A DNA stretch of 64,000 bases from Tubulanus polymorphus (Eukaryota; Nemertea; Palaeonemertea; Tubulaniformes; Tubulanidae), in the NCBI RefSeq assembly GCF_964204645.1, contig NC_134035.1:5642501-5706500 (forward strand), read 5' to 3'. Shown one piece after another: positions 37,201-46,631 of this stretch. The stretch's first letter is position 1; every line of letters starts with the position of its first letter. The notes under the pieces were generated by a model. It ran no database searches, had not been told where the DNA came from, and worked only from the letters and a program-made list of their open reading frames with translations. Position numbers and translations under genes: made by a program.

Positions 37201-40200
37201 TTCTGAATGATAGAATCAGATACATAGTTTCCATAATCGACGGTCGTGACACAAAAATCGAGTCCACCCGGAGCCAACCACTAAGATTTGATTATTCTTA
37301 TAGCAACCCCTATTATCAGATATAAGCATGAAACATGAAATATTTAGCATTCTCATTATTTTACAACAATCTGACCGTGATACTGTAACTTTATTACACA
37401 ACTATTTGTAATTTTCTAACCTTGTAAACCCAGGTTTTCAGGAGACTCCAATATAATCGACAGAAACAACATCGCTCTAGCATACAACTCCAGGTTGTTC
37501 TCTATAATGTATATCTACGAAAAAAAAACCCAGAAGTCCTGTGACATTTCACCGATTCTTGACCAAATATTGCCTGGATTAGATTTTAAGTCGTAAGATA
37601 TCCTCAGTGAAGGCTGTTTCTTCTCAAGAGGTTCTTAGTGCCACTTGTCACCAGCAAGAACAACTAGGGGTCCAGGGACACCATGCCCACTTGGGAAGTT
37701 GTTTCAAATGCTCAACAATCTAACAATTTCAATATTCAACGCCCCCTGGTGACCATATACAAAAACCAATAACCTTGAAACTCACCACAATCATAAAACA
37801 TGTCAGCAGCTACGATTGTGTAATTGATTGTGATAACAAAATATGCCTAGTTACCTATTTAATATGGAAATATTAAGTTATTCTACTATTCAACGCCCCC
37901 TGGTGACCATATTCAAAACCCAATATCCTTGAATCTCACCACAATCATTGAACATGCCATGAGCTACAAGGCCAGTTTTTGGGCTGAAGATGTGTCTAGA
38001 GTACAGGGTTCCCACGGGTTGGCCAATATCATTTTCCATACCTCTTACTCCATACTTTTTCCATACCCAGATTATAAATTTTCCATACCACTAAGTTATA
38101 CATCGCCAACCTAGGGGATTTTTACTGGGGGAATATTTACCTGTTACCCCGAGAAACATGCAACGTAGGTCTCATCAAGGAGAAAGCAAATGAAAGCATG
38201 CGTCTAATTCTAAGTGGAATCAGAAGATTTGGCTTCTAAAATTGATTCGACTTGCTATAAACATAAGTGCTATAAACGAAGTGCTATAAACATAATCTTA
38301 TAATTCATTTTTCTTTTAATTTAAAGATATTCATAACTTCCAAAAAAAAAACAGTTCCAATCTCGGCTCAGCCCGTAAACTCTAGCTGAGCCATAACCCT
38401 AAGCCTAGTTTGGATTTTGACCCATGCCCTTCGCCTACCAGCCGGGTGTGGTAACCACTATACCACAGAGCTCTAGTTTGTCTGGTAAGGTGTGGTGATT
38501 GGTCATCTTGCGACATTTTTAAATGAATCAAACTGCAAATTGATGGTTATTTGTAGTAGTATGAATTTCTACGGCAGAATTTCATACAGAAATATTCACG
38601 AATTTCTCGTCCCAGCAAAAGATATATGTAGAAATTTACCACATAGTTACACATTTGAAACGGTGCAAACATGTCGTATAGAGCATTTTTTACTTCTTCA
38701 GAAATTGGTAAAAATACGGTTATAGTGGATGGAAGTGTGAATATCGCAAATGCGAGCGAAACTGTTACGAGCGTTATCGTCGTACGTTTTGATTTCGTAG
38801 TTCTCTGATCGGAAGAAACCATTTTTGAACCTCTAAATAACTGAGTTATTATGACAGAATTTGATATTAAAATCAAAGATAAAGGCAGCACATAAACGTG
38901 GATGACAGATAACATGAAAAATGTTATTTGGTCCAGTAATTCATAGTAACATCCAAAAAACTGGTCGGAAAAATGTATCGGCCAAACAAGTGTGAGATAT
39001 ATAAACAGTACATTCACTGCAATGATTATCAATATAATGAATCTAGCGAATTTAGGTGTACATATCAAACGAGATGTGAACGGGAAGAGAACAACTGCCG
39101 CGCGTTCTAGAGATACTGCTACTATCAACCACGAACTGCTAGAATTGGCAACTGCCATCAACATTTCATAGATTTTACAACTGATCACTGAATTTATGAT
39201 GAACATAGGACCATATTTAATGTGGCAGAGAACAAATTGTAAAACAGGCATCAGCGTATGATTGATGCAGAACATGGAATCATAGAGAGACAAAACGATG
39301 AGATAGTTAGCGTAAGCTAAACCGCGGAATCTGCGACTTATCATAATAAGGAAAGTAGCGGAATTTCCAAACGTTCCGAACAAGAACAAGATTGGTAGGA
39401 TAATCAGTAACGCAGTGCGGTAGATTCCAGATCTGTTCACAACAGACATGAGAACGATGTAACTGTTATAAGTTCGGCCGATCAGTGTCCGAGTAGAATT
39501 CATGATTCATGAGGATCAAATGAGAGTGTACTGACTGTCTGAGCGTGTACTGACTGTCTGAGCGTGTACCGCCTGTCTGAGCGTGTACCGCCAGTCTGAG
39601 AATGCACTGACTGTCTGAGAGTGTACTGGAATTGACCGTGTCTTCTTGGCTTTTGGAAAACTTTGATAGTATTTTATAGCTACCATCTATTTGTAAGATT
39701 TATTGTTAACAGCCAATAGAAAAAAAAAACAAGACTAGCAGTACTCTATAGGTTACCTATTCATTTGACGCACAAGCTTTTGCTACTAATGAATAGTAGC
39801 TTCATCAGGCGAATGAGTCAAAAAATCTAGCCAATAGAAAATAAATTCTGAGAAATCTAACACAATTTACTCAGATTTAATGAAAGTTCATTATTGTGTA
39901 AAATATGAATGTGCCGGCAACTAAATTAAATATCAATATTCTTTGTACAAGAATTCATTGTGAGTGGTGAAATGAATATCTGAAAACGTACAAACTGTTT
40001 ATGTCGAGACAAGAGACTTTTCGTTATAGAATCATTACTATTTGTAGGATGCATGCGTACCACAATCTATTGTAAATATCATATCGTGTATCATATTGTG
40101 TGTTGCGTACCCTCAACTGCCAGGCTGTTTCTTGTCCACCATCTCTTGAAAAAGTATCTGAGTTTGTACATCGAGATTTTCATGTTTTCTAGTGAGATTT

Positions 40201-41593
40201 AATTGTATCTATAGAGAATTTACACATGACATTTAGTCCGTAACTGAACTGAACTGAAGCCAGACTTAACATTACACAAAGTACTGGTTGGGCTGCATCA
40301 GATACTTACATGGATCCGACTACGACTGCAAGTTTTAGTTGTCTTTTTCCTCCATTGATGAGCGATCGTTTTTAATACATGTCGCAAATCACCAGCACCA
40401 ATCACTAATAAATTGATCACATCTAAAAGGGAAACAATAGAGACCTAGCTACGGACACCTTAAACTGCAGTTGCTTCTGGCTTATCTTTGACAGCTCCGA
40501 GAAGGGGGTACCCGTTCGTAAGTACGCATCGTGCAAGATACAATCTTTAAAGTTTGTTGACTCACTTTTTATCAGTTGGTGGAGTTGGAAGTGCAGCAGT
40601 GAAGGCGTGCCCGTGGCAATAATTTACTAGAGATGTTTTTTCTTTCTATGAATATGGTACCATGTTTAAGACAGAATTGAAATAAATTCGCTGCGGCAAC
40701 ATATAACAACGTGACAAAAATCTGCATTTTTGTACTTCCTCCTCTTCCACAAGTCACAACGGCGAACGCTGATCGTCGTACCTCTGCATCATCGACTTTA
40801 CAGCAAACGCCAATAGGATTTGGTCTAACTGCAGTTTGGGTCACCTATCCACTGGGTGGCGCTAATGTCTATTTATTAATGGATGAGACCTGTTTTTCTG
40901 GGATATTTTGCTTACTTTTTGGGATACATACCTCATTTATGTCTTAACAGAATGCCAAAAATCGCGGACAACAACTGAATATCCGATATATTTCCAGTTC
41001 TGTACCAATTAGATGGATTGGCAAAAAGACTCCTTAAGTCCAGTTGAATGAGAGAGAAAATCTTCCATTTTGTGAAATTTCTTGAATTTTTACATTGTCA
41101 CCATGCCTACAAAATGAAGTTATTTTTCTTGTGGGGTCTCAACAACTAAATCAGGGTGGCGTAGGCATGGTAACAATGTTCAAATCCAAGAAATTTCACA
41201 AAATGGAGGATTTTCTCTCTCATTCAACTGGACTTAAGGAGTCTTTTTGCCAATCCATCTAATCGGTACAGAACTGGAATAATATCGGATATTCAGTTGT
41301 TGTCCGCGATTTTTAGCATTCTGTTAAGACATAAATGAGGTATGTACCCCAAAAAGTAAGCAAAATATCCCAGAAAAACAGGTCTCATCCAAAATAGACA
41401 TTATTAGTATTATTAAAGAATAGTGTTATGGTAAGGTTAGGTACATAACCATTAGGGACACCTAAACTGCAGTCATACCTAGGATTTTTTTCTTCTTAAA
41501 CATACCTTTATCTTGTTGAATATTTTCTAAAAGGTCTAAAGCTGGACTGAAACCCCACCAAGTAATCGAACCAAACGCATCGGTCGCCGCCAT
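34235..41593 (-). CDS. DNAAF3: Dynein axonemal assembly factor 3
   Basis: DNAAF3 is a cytoplasmic factor needed to pre-assemble axonemal dynein arms before they enter cilia or flagella. Fourteen exons on the minus strand: 41593-41506, 40422-40310, 37514-37421, 37202-37109, 36779-36716, 36590-36508, 36389-36296, 36130-36008, 35867-35745, 35654-35540, 35430-35365, 35221-35107, 35026-34870, 34294-34235. Total 1,389 nt, 462 aa, shorter than the vertebrate protein. Family blocks: [13 protein letters not shown] near the N-terminus, [73 protein letters not shown], then VKIHFMPLS and [10 protein letters not shown]. Exon 4 ends at TTAA|GTACGT, the donor that keeps frame. Intron 2 (2.8 kb) hosts a GPCR gene. 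Intron 1 hosts a long palindrome. It starts head-to-head with DRC8. Confidence 0.94.
34475..34740. mobile_element. MITE-like GGCCTGTAGTCAGG...CCTGGCTACAGGCC
   Basis: Imperfect terminal inverted repeats GCAGGCCTGTAGTCAGG and CCCTGGCTACAGGCCCC lie about 260 bp apart in the last DNAAF3 intron. No coding capacity. Confidence 0.55.
36815..36880 (+). repeat. tRNA-like SINE head in DNAAF3 intron
   Basis: ATGGGCAAGTGGTTAGTGCA resembles a pol III A box and TCTGATTCGATGCCG a B box, about 35 bases apart. Pairing of a full cloverleaf is poor, so it is a tRNA-derived repeat, not a tRNA gene. Confidence 0.45.
37640..38010 (-). mobile_element. Truncated minus copy of the 52.7-54.3 kb element
   Basis: The minus strand carries GAAACTCACCACAATCATA-type blocks, CCAGGGGGCGTTGAATA twice, and the terminal block GTGTCCCTGGACCCCTAG. 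All match the plus-strand element at 52744-54345. It lies in DNAAF3 intron 2, about 500 bp past the GPCR stop. Confidence 0.75.
38405..38476 (-). repeat. tRNA-derived SINE head
   Basis: The minus strand reads GAGCTCTGTGGTATAGTGGT, a good A box (TGGTATAGTGG), then CATGGGTCAAAATCCAAAC, a weak B box, at near-tRNA spacing. The B box has an inserted A and the arms pair poorly. This is a tRNA-derived repeat rather than a working tRNA. Confidence 0.5.
38547..39503 (-). CDS. Rhodopsin-like GPCR, intronless, nested in DNAAF3 intron 2
   Basis: A 318-aa seven-transmembrane receptor on a single exon. TM1 (about 30-55) has the GN pair ([12 protein letters not shown]). TM2 has [11 protein letters not shown]109 at the start of TM3 and C185 in loop 2 can form the usual disulfide. 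The TM3 end reads [11 protein letters not shown], so the DRY motif is ERA (133-135). TM5 is about 195-220, TM6 about 242-266 with TLP, and TM7 ends [13 protein letters not shown], so NPxxY is NVVNFY-like. N-terminal NST and NRS are possible glycosylation sites. It resembles the orphan or peptide-type receptors expanded in invertebrates, but the ligand is unknown. Sitting intronless inside another gene's intron suggests a retrocopy or local family expansion. Confidence 0.85.
   Translation of the reverse strand: MNSTRTLIGRTYNSYIVLMSVVNRSGIYRTALLIILPILFLFGTFGNSATFLIMISRRFRGLAYANYLIVLSLYDSMFCINHTLMPVLQFVLCHIKYGPMFIINSVISCKIYEMLMAVANSSSSWLIVAVSLERAAVVLFPFTSRLICTPKFARFIILIIIAVNVLFIYLTLVWPIHFSDQFFGCYYELLDQITFFMLSVIHVYVLPLSLILISNSVIITQLFRGSKMVSSDQRTTKSKRTTITLVTVSLAFAIFTLPSTITVFLPISEEVKNALYDMFAPFQMCNYVVNFYIYLLLGREIREYFCMKFCRRNSYYYK
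39527..39622 (-). repeat. 20-bp tandem repeat 5' of the GPCR gene
   Basis: The unit TGTACTGACTGTCTGAGCG repeats about five times with small changes, 25 to 120 bases upstream of the GPCR start codon, in its likely 5' UTR or promoter. Confidence 0.8.
40866..41400. mobile_element. Long palindrome, 240-bp arms and 50-bp loop
   Basis: The arms 40866-41110 and 41161-41400 are near-perfect reverse complements, running from GTCTATTT..GGATGAGACC inward to ACCATGCCTAC. The loop is about 50 bp. It has no coding capacity and fills half of DNAAF3 intron 1. The high arm identity suggests recent origin. Confidence 0.9.
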
Positions 41594-41730
41594 ATCTCCG
41601 CAGAGGAATTTAACAAAACTGTTGACAACTAGCTGTAACAAATATCGCCGAACGAGTAAAAACGTTGCGCTATCGCTGTAACAGTTCTGTCAAATTGAGT
41701 CATTGCTAGGTTACAGCGATAAACAACAAA
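41594..41730. promoter_or_regulatory. Bidirectional DNAAF3/DRC8 promoter region
   Basis: Only 137 bp separate the start codons of two divergent ciliary genes, so both transcripts must start in or near it. It contains a 12-bp perfect inverted repeat, TATCGCTGTAAC (41671-41682) and GTTACAGCGATA (41710-41721), and an X-box-like site. No TATA box is evident. Confidence 0.75.
41702..41714 (+). promoter_or_regulatory. X-box-like RFX site
   Basis: ATTGCTAGGTTAC matches the ciliary X-box form GTTGCTAGGCAAC at 10 of 13 positions, including the TTGCTAGG core. RFX factors drive ciliary genes through this box. The second half-site is imperfect. Confidence 0.4.
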
Positions 41731-42285
41731 ATGGCGGACGAAATCGTAGAAACTACTCCCGTCGGCATTCCCGGAGGAGAGGAACAAGAAGATGGCCAGA
41801 AAGACACGAAATCCGACGCGGAAGCGATTATCTACGACGTGCAGATGAGAATTACCGACGCTTTCAATATATTCGACCACGAATCCAACAAAACTGTCGA
41901 CGTACGCGAAGTCGGGACGATCATCCGTTCGTTGGGATGCTGCCCGAGCGAGGCCGAGCTACACGACATGCTCTGCGAAATCGAAGAGGAAGAACCGACC
42001 GGGTACATTCGTTTCGAAAAATTCCTGCCGATGATGACGCACGTATTGATGGAACGGCGATACAAGGCCGCGTTGGAAGATCAACTGTTGAAAGCGTTCC
42101 AAGTTTTGGACGCCGAATCGAAGGGACATATCACGCAAGAGGACCTGACTAAATACATGACCGAAGAGGGTGAACCGTTTACACAAGAAGAAATGGAAGA
42201 GATGCTATCGGCGGCCGTCGATCCGGATCAAGGAATCGTTCTATATAAAGACTTTGTATCAGAAATGGTCGTAGAAGAGACCTAG
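41731..42285 (+). CDS. EFCAB2: Dynein regulatory complex subunit 8 (EF-hand)
   Basis: DRC8/EFCAB2 is a calmodulin-like subunit of the nexin-dynein regulatory complex in motile axonemes. The 184-aa protein is one exon. The N-terminus is a family-untypical acidic extension of about 20 residues. EF-hand 1 is FNIFDHESNKTVDVREVGTI, with acidic ligands at positions 1, 3, 9 and 12. The blocks IIRSLGCCPSEAELHDMLCE, GYIRFEKFLP and YMTEEGEPFTQEEMEEMLSA are nearly unchanged across animals. EF-hand 3 (LDAESKGHITQEDL) and EF-hand 4 (VDPDQGIVLYKDF) are degenerate. Human EFCAB2 has introns, so the intronless state here implies intron loss or replacement by a retrocopy. It shares its promoter region with DNAAF3. 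Confidence 0.95.
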   Translation: MADEIVETTPVGIPGGEEQEDGQKDTKSDAEAIIYDVQMRITDAFNIFDHESNKTVDVREVGTIIRSLGCCPSEAELHDMLCEIEEEEPTGYIRFEKFLPMMTHVLMERRYKAALEDQLLKAFQVLDAESKGHITQEDLTKYMTEEGEPFTQEEMEEMLSAAVDPDQGIVLYKDFVSEMVVEET

Positions 42286-42779
42286 GATATTTGTACCATA
42301 TCTTAGACGATAGATTGAAGAAATTTGTGAACTTGAAGTCATCGGAAATGTGATGGAATATGTTTAAGTAACTCCATTGTAAAATGATGCACACTCTGAA
42401 TTCTTATTGTTACATGCAACAACCAGACAGGCTGCTACATATTTTTGACAATCTCTTACACAATTCACATCAAAATCATCTGCCAATCATTGCTTTCTCT
42501 TGGCACCGTATATATTGGATAATGATGAAACTTGTATTGTGGAAAGATAATAGGCCTACAGCCTGATTTTTTACTTTTAAGCACTCACTGTGTTTGTATG
42601 CCTTGGTCTTTGTAGACTTCAGCTTAAATAGGGGGATGTCTATTGTTTTTTGTAGGCTGTTTGACTAAGTTAGATAGTCACGGGGTACTGTCTGTTTGGC
42701 TAGAATCCCAGAGTATGGTGATTAAAAATACCTGTGTGTAGTGTATATATCGTTATGATTTAATAATTTTTTGATAACT

Positions 42780-42785
42780 AATAAA
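42780..42785 (+). terminator. Candidate poly(A) signal of DRC8
   Basis: AATAAA in AACTAATAAAAAGCGG, about 495 bp after the stop, before a GT-rich stretch. Confidence 0.5.
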
Positions 42786-42923
42786 AAGCGGTCATCGCGA
42801 ATTTTCAAATACTTTTTATCGTCAATCCCTGAAATCTAGGCCTTATTAGTGGTGTGTTAAAATATCGATCCATATCTTGTTCCATTGACGTTTTGAAATG
42901 ATGCCATTTATTGAAGAAAAACC

Positions 42924-43183
42924 GTTCGTTTTAGATCAAGATTTATATTTATTTGTGCAATCAGCATCGAATAAAAAGAGAGCGTGCTGGACGGAGCTAT
43001 TCAAATCTAACAGATGACTCGGAGGCTAATCTGGTGCGTGACTTCTTTCTATTTCTGCCTACTAATAATCAGCCGAGCTGTATTTACGACGAATAACCGA
43101 ACGACAGACGGACACTAGCGAACTATTGTTTTACGAACCAGCGTTTCACGATGAAATCCTTGCCTGGTATTTCAACATTCTAC
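42924..43183 (-). repeat. Distal duplicate of the FABP terminal exon
   Basis: This 260-bp copy repeats 43197-43467. It holds a complete terminal exon (43179-43123: acceptor TATGGTAG, 57-nt coding part NVEIPGKDFIVKRWFVKQ, stop TAG) and its own AATAAA signal (42948-42953, minus strand). The coding part is identical to the proximal copy, while the 3' UTR part differs at many positions. Confidence 0.85.
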
Positions 43184-43196
43184 CATATATTCTACA

Positions 43197-43467
43197 GTTC
43201 GTTCTAGATCAAGATTTATATTTATTTGTACAATCAGCATCGAAATATAAAACGAGCGTGCTGGACAGCTAGTCAATTCTAACAGATGACTCGGGGGGGG
43301 GGGGGGGGGCTAATCTGGTGCGTGACTTCTTTCTGTTTCTACCCACTAATAACCAGCTGCGCTGTATTTACGACGAATACCCGAATGACAGACGGACACT
43401 AGCGAACTATTGTTTTACGAACCAGCGTTTCACGATGAAATCCTTGCCTGGTATTTCAACATTCTAC
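43197..43467 (-). repeat. Proximal copy of the FABP terminal exon unit
   Basis: This copy carries the exon 43463-43407 used in the gene model, a poly(A) signal (43221-43226, minus) and a run of about 18 G in the 3' UTR part (about 43293-43310) that the distal copy lacks. The two units adjoin with a 13-bp gap. Confidence 0.85.
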
Positions 43468-45583
43468 AATACATTATGACATAAGCGGTTGATTATTTTA
43501 TCAAAACGAAGACTGAAACAGGACACAATCATGAAACGGGTATACACCACTAGCAGTGGACAAACAGTAACCTGTCTTGGGTTTAGTTTCACGATCGGAT
43601 ATTTTCACAAACCACATATGGTAAAAAAGCCCATCCGATTACCAAAGCTTACCACCAACGATTAGGTAACTAACTAGCAGTGGAACAGCATACAGAATAG
43701 CAAAACATACGTGAAAACTTTCAATTCATTGTCCGCGAATTAAGTTTGAGCATTTTAGCATATGTGTGGAGATACGAAATCGATTGCATAGAACTCCACT
43801 TCATAACATGTATGGCATATGTTTAGTACGACTACTCACCCACATCATCATGTCCCCGTCCATCGCCCGAGTTTCAAAATGATGAAATGCTTTATCACTA
43901 ACAGGTTGCATTTCAGTTCGCAGTGTACCTTCAGGTTCCCAAACGGGAGTTCCCTGAAATAAACGGATACGAATTTTAGATCGGGCGAGGCCGCGTGTAT
44001 CGCAGTAACAACTTCATTCATCACAGTATAACAACTAATGGCGACTAAAAATGTTGATGGAGATTAAATGTTGATCTGGTTTTGAACAAACCTTGAATTT
44101 TCGCCCATCTGGACTTTCGAAAGTGTACTCTTCACCGACGTTGAAACTGAATTTCAAATTTTTCTTCACCGGTAAATGCAATTCGATGTCGAAATGGTCG
44201 CCGTTCTGCTCGATTTTCTGCGTGGGTTTATTCCCCTTCGCTATTTCCATTCCCATTTTCTGCAGAAGACCGGCATCTACAAAACAATTCAACCCGATAT
44301 CATATACGGGGCATCCTGACCTTTATTGGTACAGCCTTTCGGCTAAGGGATCTAATTAGCTACGTAATCGTTGGCGGTAAGCTTTATTATTGGATGGGCT
44401 TATTGTGAAAATATTCGATCGCTTAAACCATGGACGTATAAACTAGATTAGACGTCCATGCTTAAACCAAACCATAGACAGGTTACCGACTGAAATTAGC
44501 AAATAAATAATTCTTCGATCTATTAACAATTATAACTTTTTTAAAGACACAGTTTACAGTGAAAAGCCCAATGCATTTACCGCAAAGAAAGGATTGAACA
44601 ATCTTCAAAAAAATCGCATAGATTGAGTGTCGTATTATTTTCTTTTGCCCCCGAATCGCAGCCACCATAGAAAGCTGAGTCATATTTATTGAACTGATAT
44701 TCAATGGATTTTCGGTCTTACATAGATAATTGCGGTATGATTCCGTCGTGTAATAAGATCTTCCCCGGAGGCATAAAACGCGTGAATATATAATACATAT
44801 ATTATTACTACTATTTCTTAGTTGTTTTTTTTAGATAAGGGAATAATGTAAGATATGGACTGTATTTTCTTGTTATGTTTTCCCAAATCAAGTGAATCAA
44901 TGAAAGGTCTAAACACCTTTCTTTATTCAATGCTTCCAAAGCTACATCGCGTAAAGTGTGCAATTAACGGGTCAAAAACAGTACTGTGCCATTTAGGATA
45001 TAGAAACCCGATTTAAAATTTATGTTAGATTATTTAATGTTATTGAAAGTGAAAATTGACGATTAAGACTTAGTTAGAAATATTACGTAATTATATAGAA
45101 TAATACAAGCCCAACGCACACACGGCAAAACATTTGTTTCATCAAACAAAAAACCACGATTTTCATAAAACGTTTTGAGTAAAAGTTTTACCTGCAAACG
45201 ATAAAACGTTCAACGCACATGGCATAACAAAAACACATCGAAAACGCGGAAAAATGTTTCTTCCTTGCCGCATGTCCGTTGGGCATAGATACAGGGTTGA
45301 GTCTAGTTCCATAGTTCTCGGATAACATTTTATCTGCTACGACGAAATCATCAGAAATGCTCAGTCAAACTCTAAACCGAGATCTGTGGATCTGGGTCCT
45401 GGGAAACTGTTTTAGACTTAGGCTATATATCGCTACTGAGTTTAAAATGAACACGAACCCAACCGGAGCCGCGTATGACATTATTATTTACACTATACCT
45501 TCTTTGAGAAACGCAAAAAATTTGTCGAGATTTTCGCTCTTTTCCAGTTTCCATGTACCAGTGAAATTAACGCTCTGAGCCAT
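43407..45583 (-). CDS. Fatty-acid-binding protein (iLBP family)
   Basis: A cytoplasmic ten-strand beta-barrel carrier for fatty acids or retinoids. Four exons: 45583-45499, 44276-44092, 43953-43840, 43463-43407. They total 441 nt and 146 aa, with the classic FABP four-exon layout. The N-terminus MAQSVNFTGTWKLEKSENLD matches the family signature; exon 2 carries GDHFDIELHLPVKKNLKFSF and GEEYTFESPDGRKFK. Exon 3 has GTPVWEPEGTL..DGDMMMW, and the end KDFIVKRWFVKQ gives the usual barrel-closing Arg two residues before an aromatic (KRWF, as FABP R-x-F/Y). The frame stays open 51 codons upstream to an ATG at 45736. I prefer 45583 because of its AAACATGG context and family length. A second usable terminal exon lies at 43179-43123. 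Which paralogue it is cannot be told. Confidence 0.9.
43550..43690 (-). repeat. Dispersed GTTAGTTACCTAATC repeat, copy 2
   Basis: It lies in FABP intron 3. The minus strand reads GTTAGTTACCTAATCGTTGG, GGTGGTAAGCTTTGG and CGGATGGGCTTT. It is bounded by CCACTAGCAGTGG-like and CTAGCAGTGGA ends. Confidence 0.75.
44345..44490 (+). repeat. Dispersed GTTAGTTACCTAATC repeat, copy 3
   Basis: It lies in FABP intron 1, inverted relative to the copy at 43550-43690, so the pair flanks FABP exons 2 and 3. It includes a small hairpin CCATGGACGT..ACGTCCATG near 44427-44460. Confidence 0.7.
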
Positions 45584-46631
45584 GTTTACGGTGTGTTCGG
45601 GTGTATAGGCTGGGATGTGTTCCGAGTGGAGTGACTGCGGTAATAGATTTTCCTGTAACGATGGAGATTGCACACACAATTCAGGAGAGATCGATGTTTC
45701 GTGGCATTTTGTATAATTGTGATTCAAAGCAGCCATAATTCATTACTAAATCATCATCGTCATTTATACAGCTATGCGAATATGTATTGAATGAATAAGC
45801 AACATTAATATCTTAAATATTCTTTATTTAGGCCTGCATTGAAACTGTCATGACCTCAGACATAAGAACCATCTTTAAAACCTTTCACTTCCTTCGAAAA
45901 AAATTAGAAAAAAAATCCATTTACGAAACTCATCTCATCTTCGGCGTGTACCCCAGTGTTGTGTGCAATGGTTATAAAGATGTGCAAAGTATGAGAAATT
46001 ATTTAAGTCACACATTGAACTTACCAGATCTAGAATCACCGGCACGAATGAGTAAATGCGGCCTCGTCTGATTACCTTAGTCTCTGTCATCGCGCAGTCC
46101 CTGGCTGTGCGTCACAAAAAAACATGCCGTGATTGGTGCAGGTTTTTCAGACGGTAAAAGCAGGAAAATTTCTTTTGGTACATTATGAATGAAAGACCCT
46201 GAAAGGATCTACGCTGGGGCGGTTTTAATTAGATAGTAAGAAGAAAGTTCAAATTCTAGGCCGCTTTTTAATAAACTGCCTGGAAACCTCCGGCGCAACT
46301 GAGCACGGAATGACTGAGGCCCATCTCACTAAAACAAATTTGCTTTACCGTCGTGTACTAAAATGACCATATCGGAAACTGCAATGCAAAATTACCGATA
46401 ACAGATTACTCATTTAGGCGTACCGTGGTAGGTCTTTGAATCAACAAACTGCGTGGCCGTAGGACAGAAAACCATTGATCCCGCCGCCCCGGCGTAGGGG
46501 CGGTACTATACTTCTACTTCGACCAATTTATGGCCACCATCAACCAGTTGATGATTTTGCCATCGAGAGGTGCATGAAAAAATTATTTTATTTTTTTGGG
46601 TGTTTATTATGGTTTTATTCAAAAAATTGCC

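Noticed and set aside
37021-37202. Longer version of DNAAF3 exon 4 running to 37050
   Set aside because: It reaches a TGA in frame and leaves no phase-compatible donor. The GTACGT donor after 37109 restores the frame and family sequence.
38405-38476. Possible tRNA gene on the minus strand
   Set aside because: The A box is good, but the B box carries an extra base and acceptor and anticodon arms do not pair, so it is called a tRNA-derived repeat.
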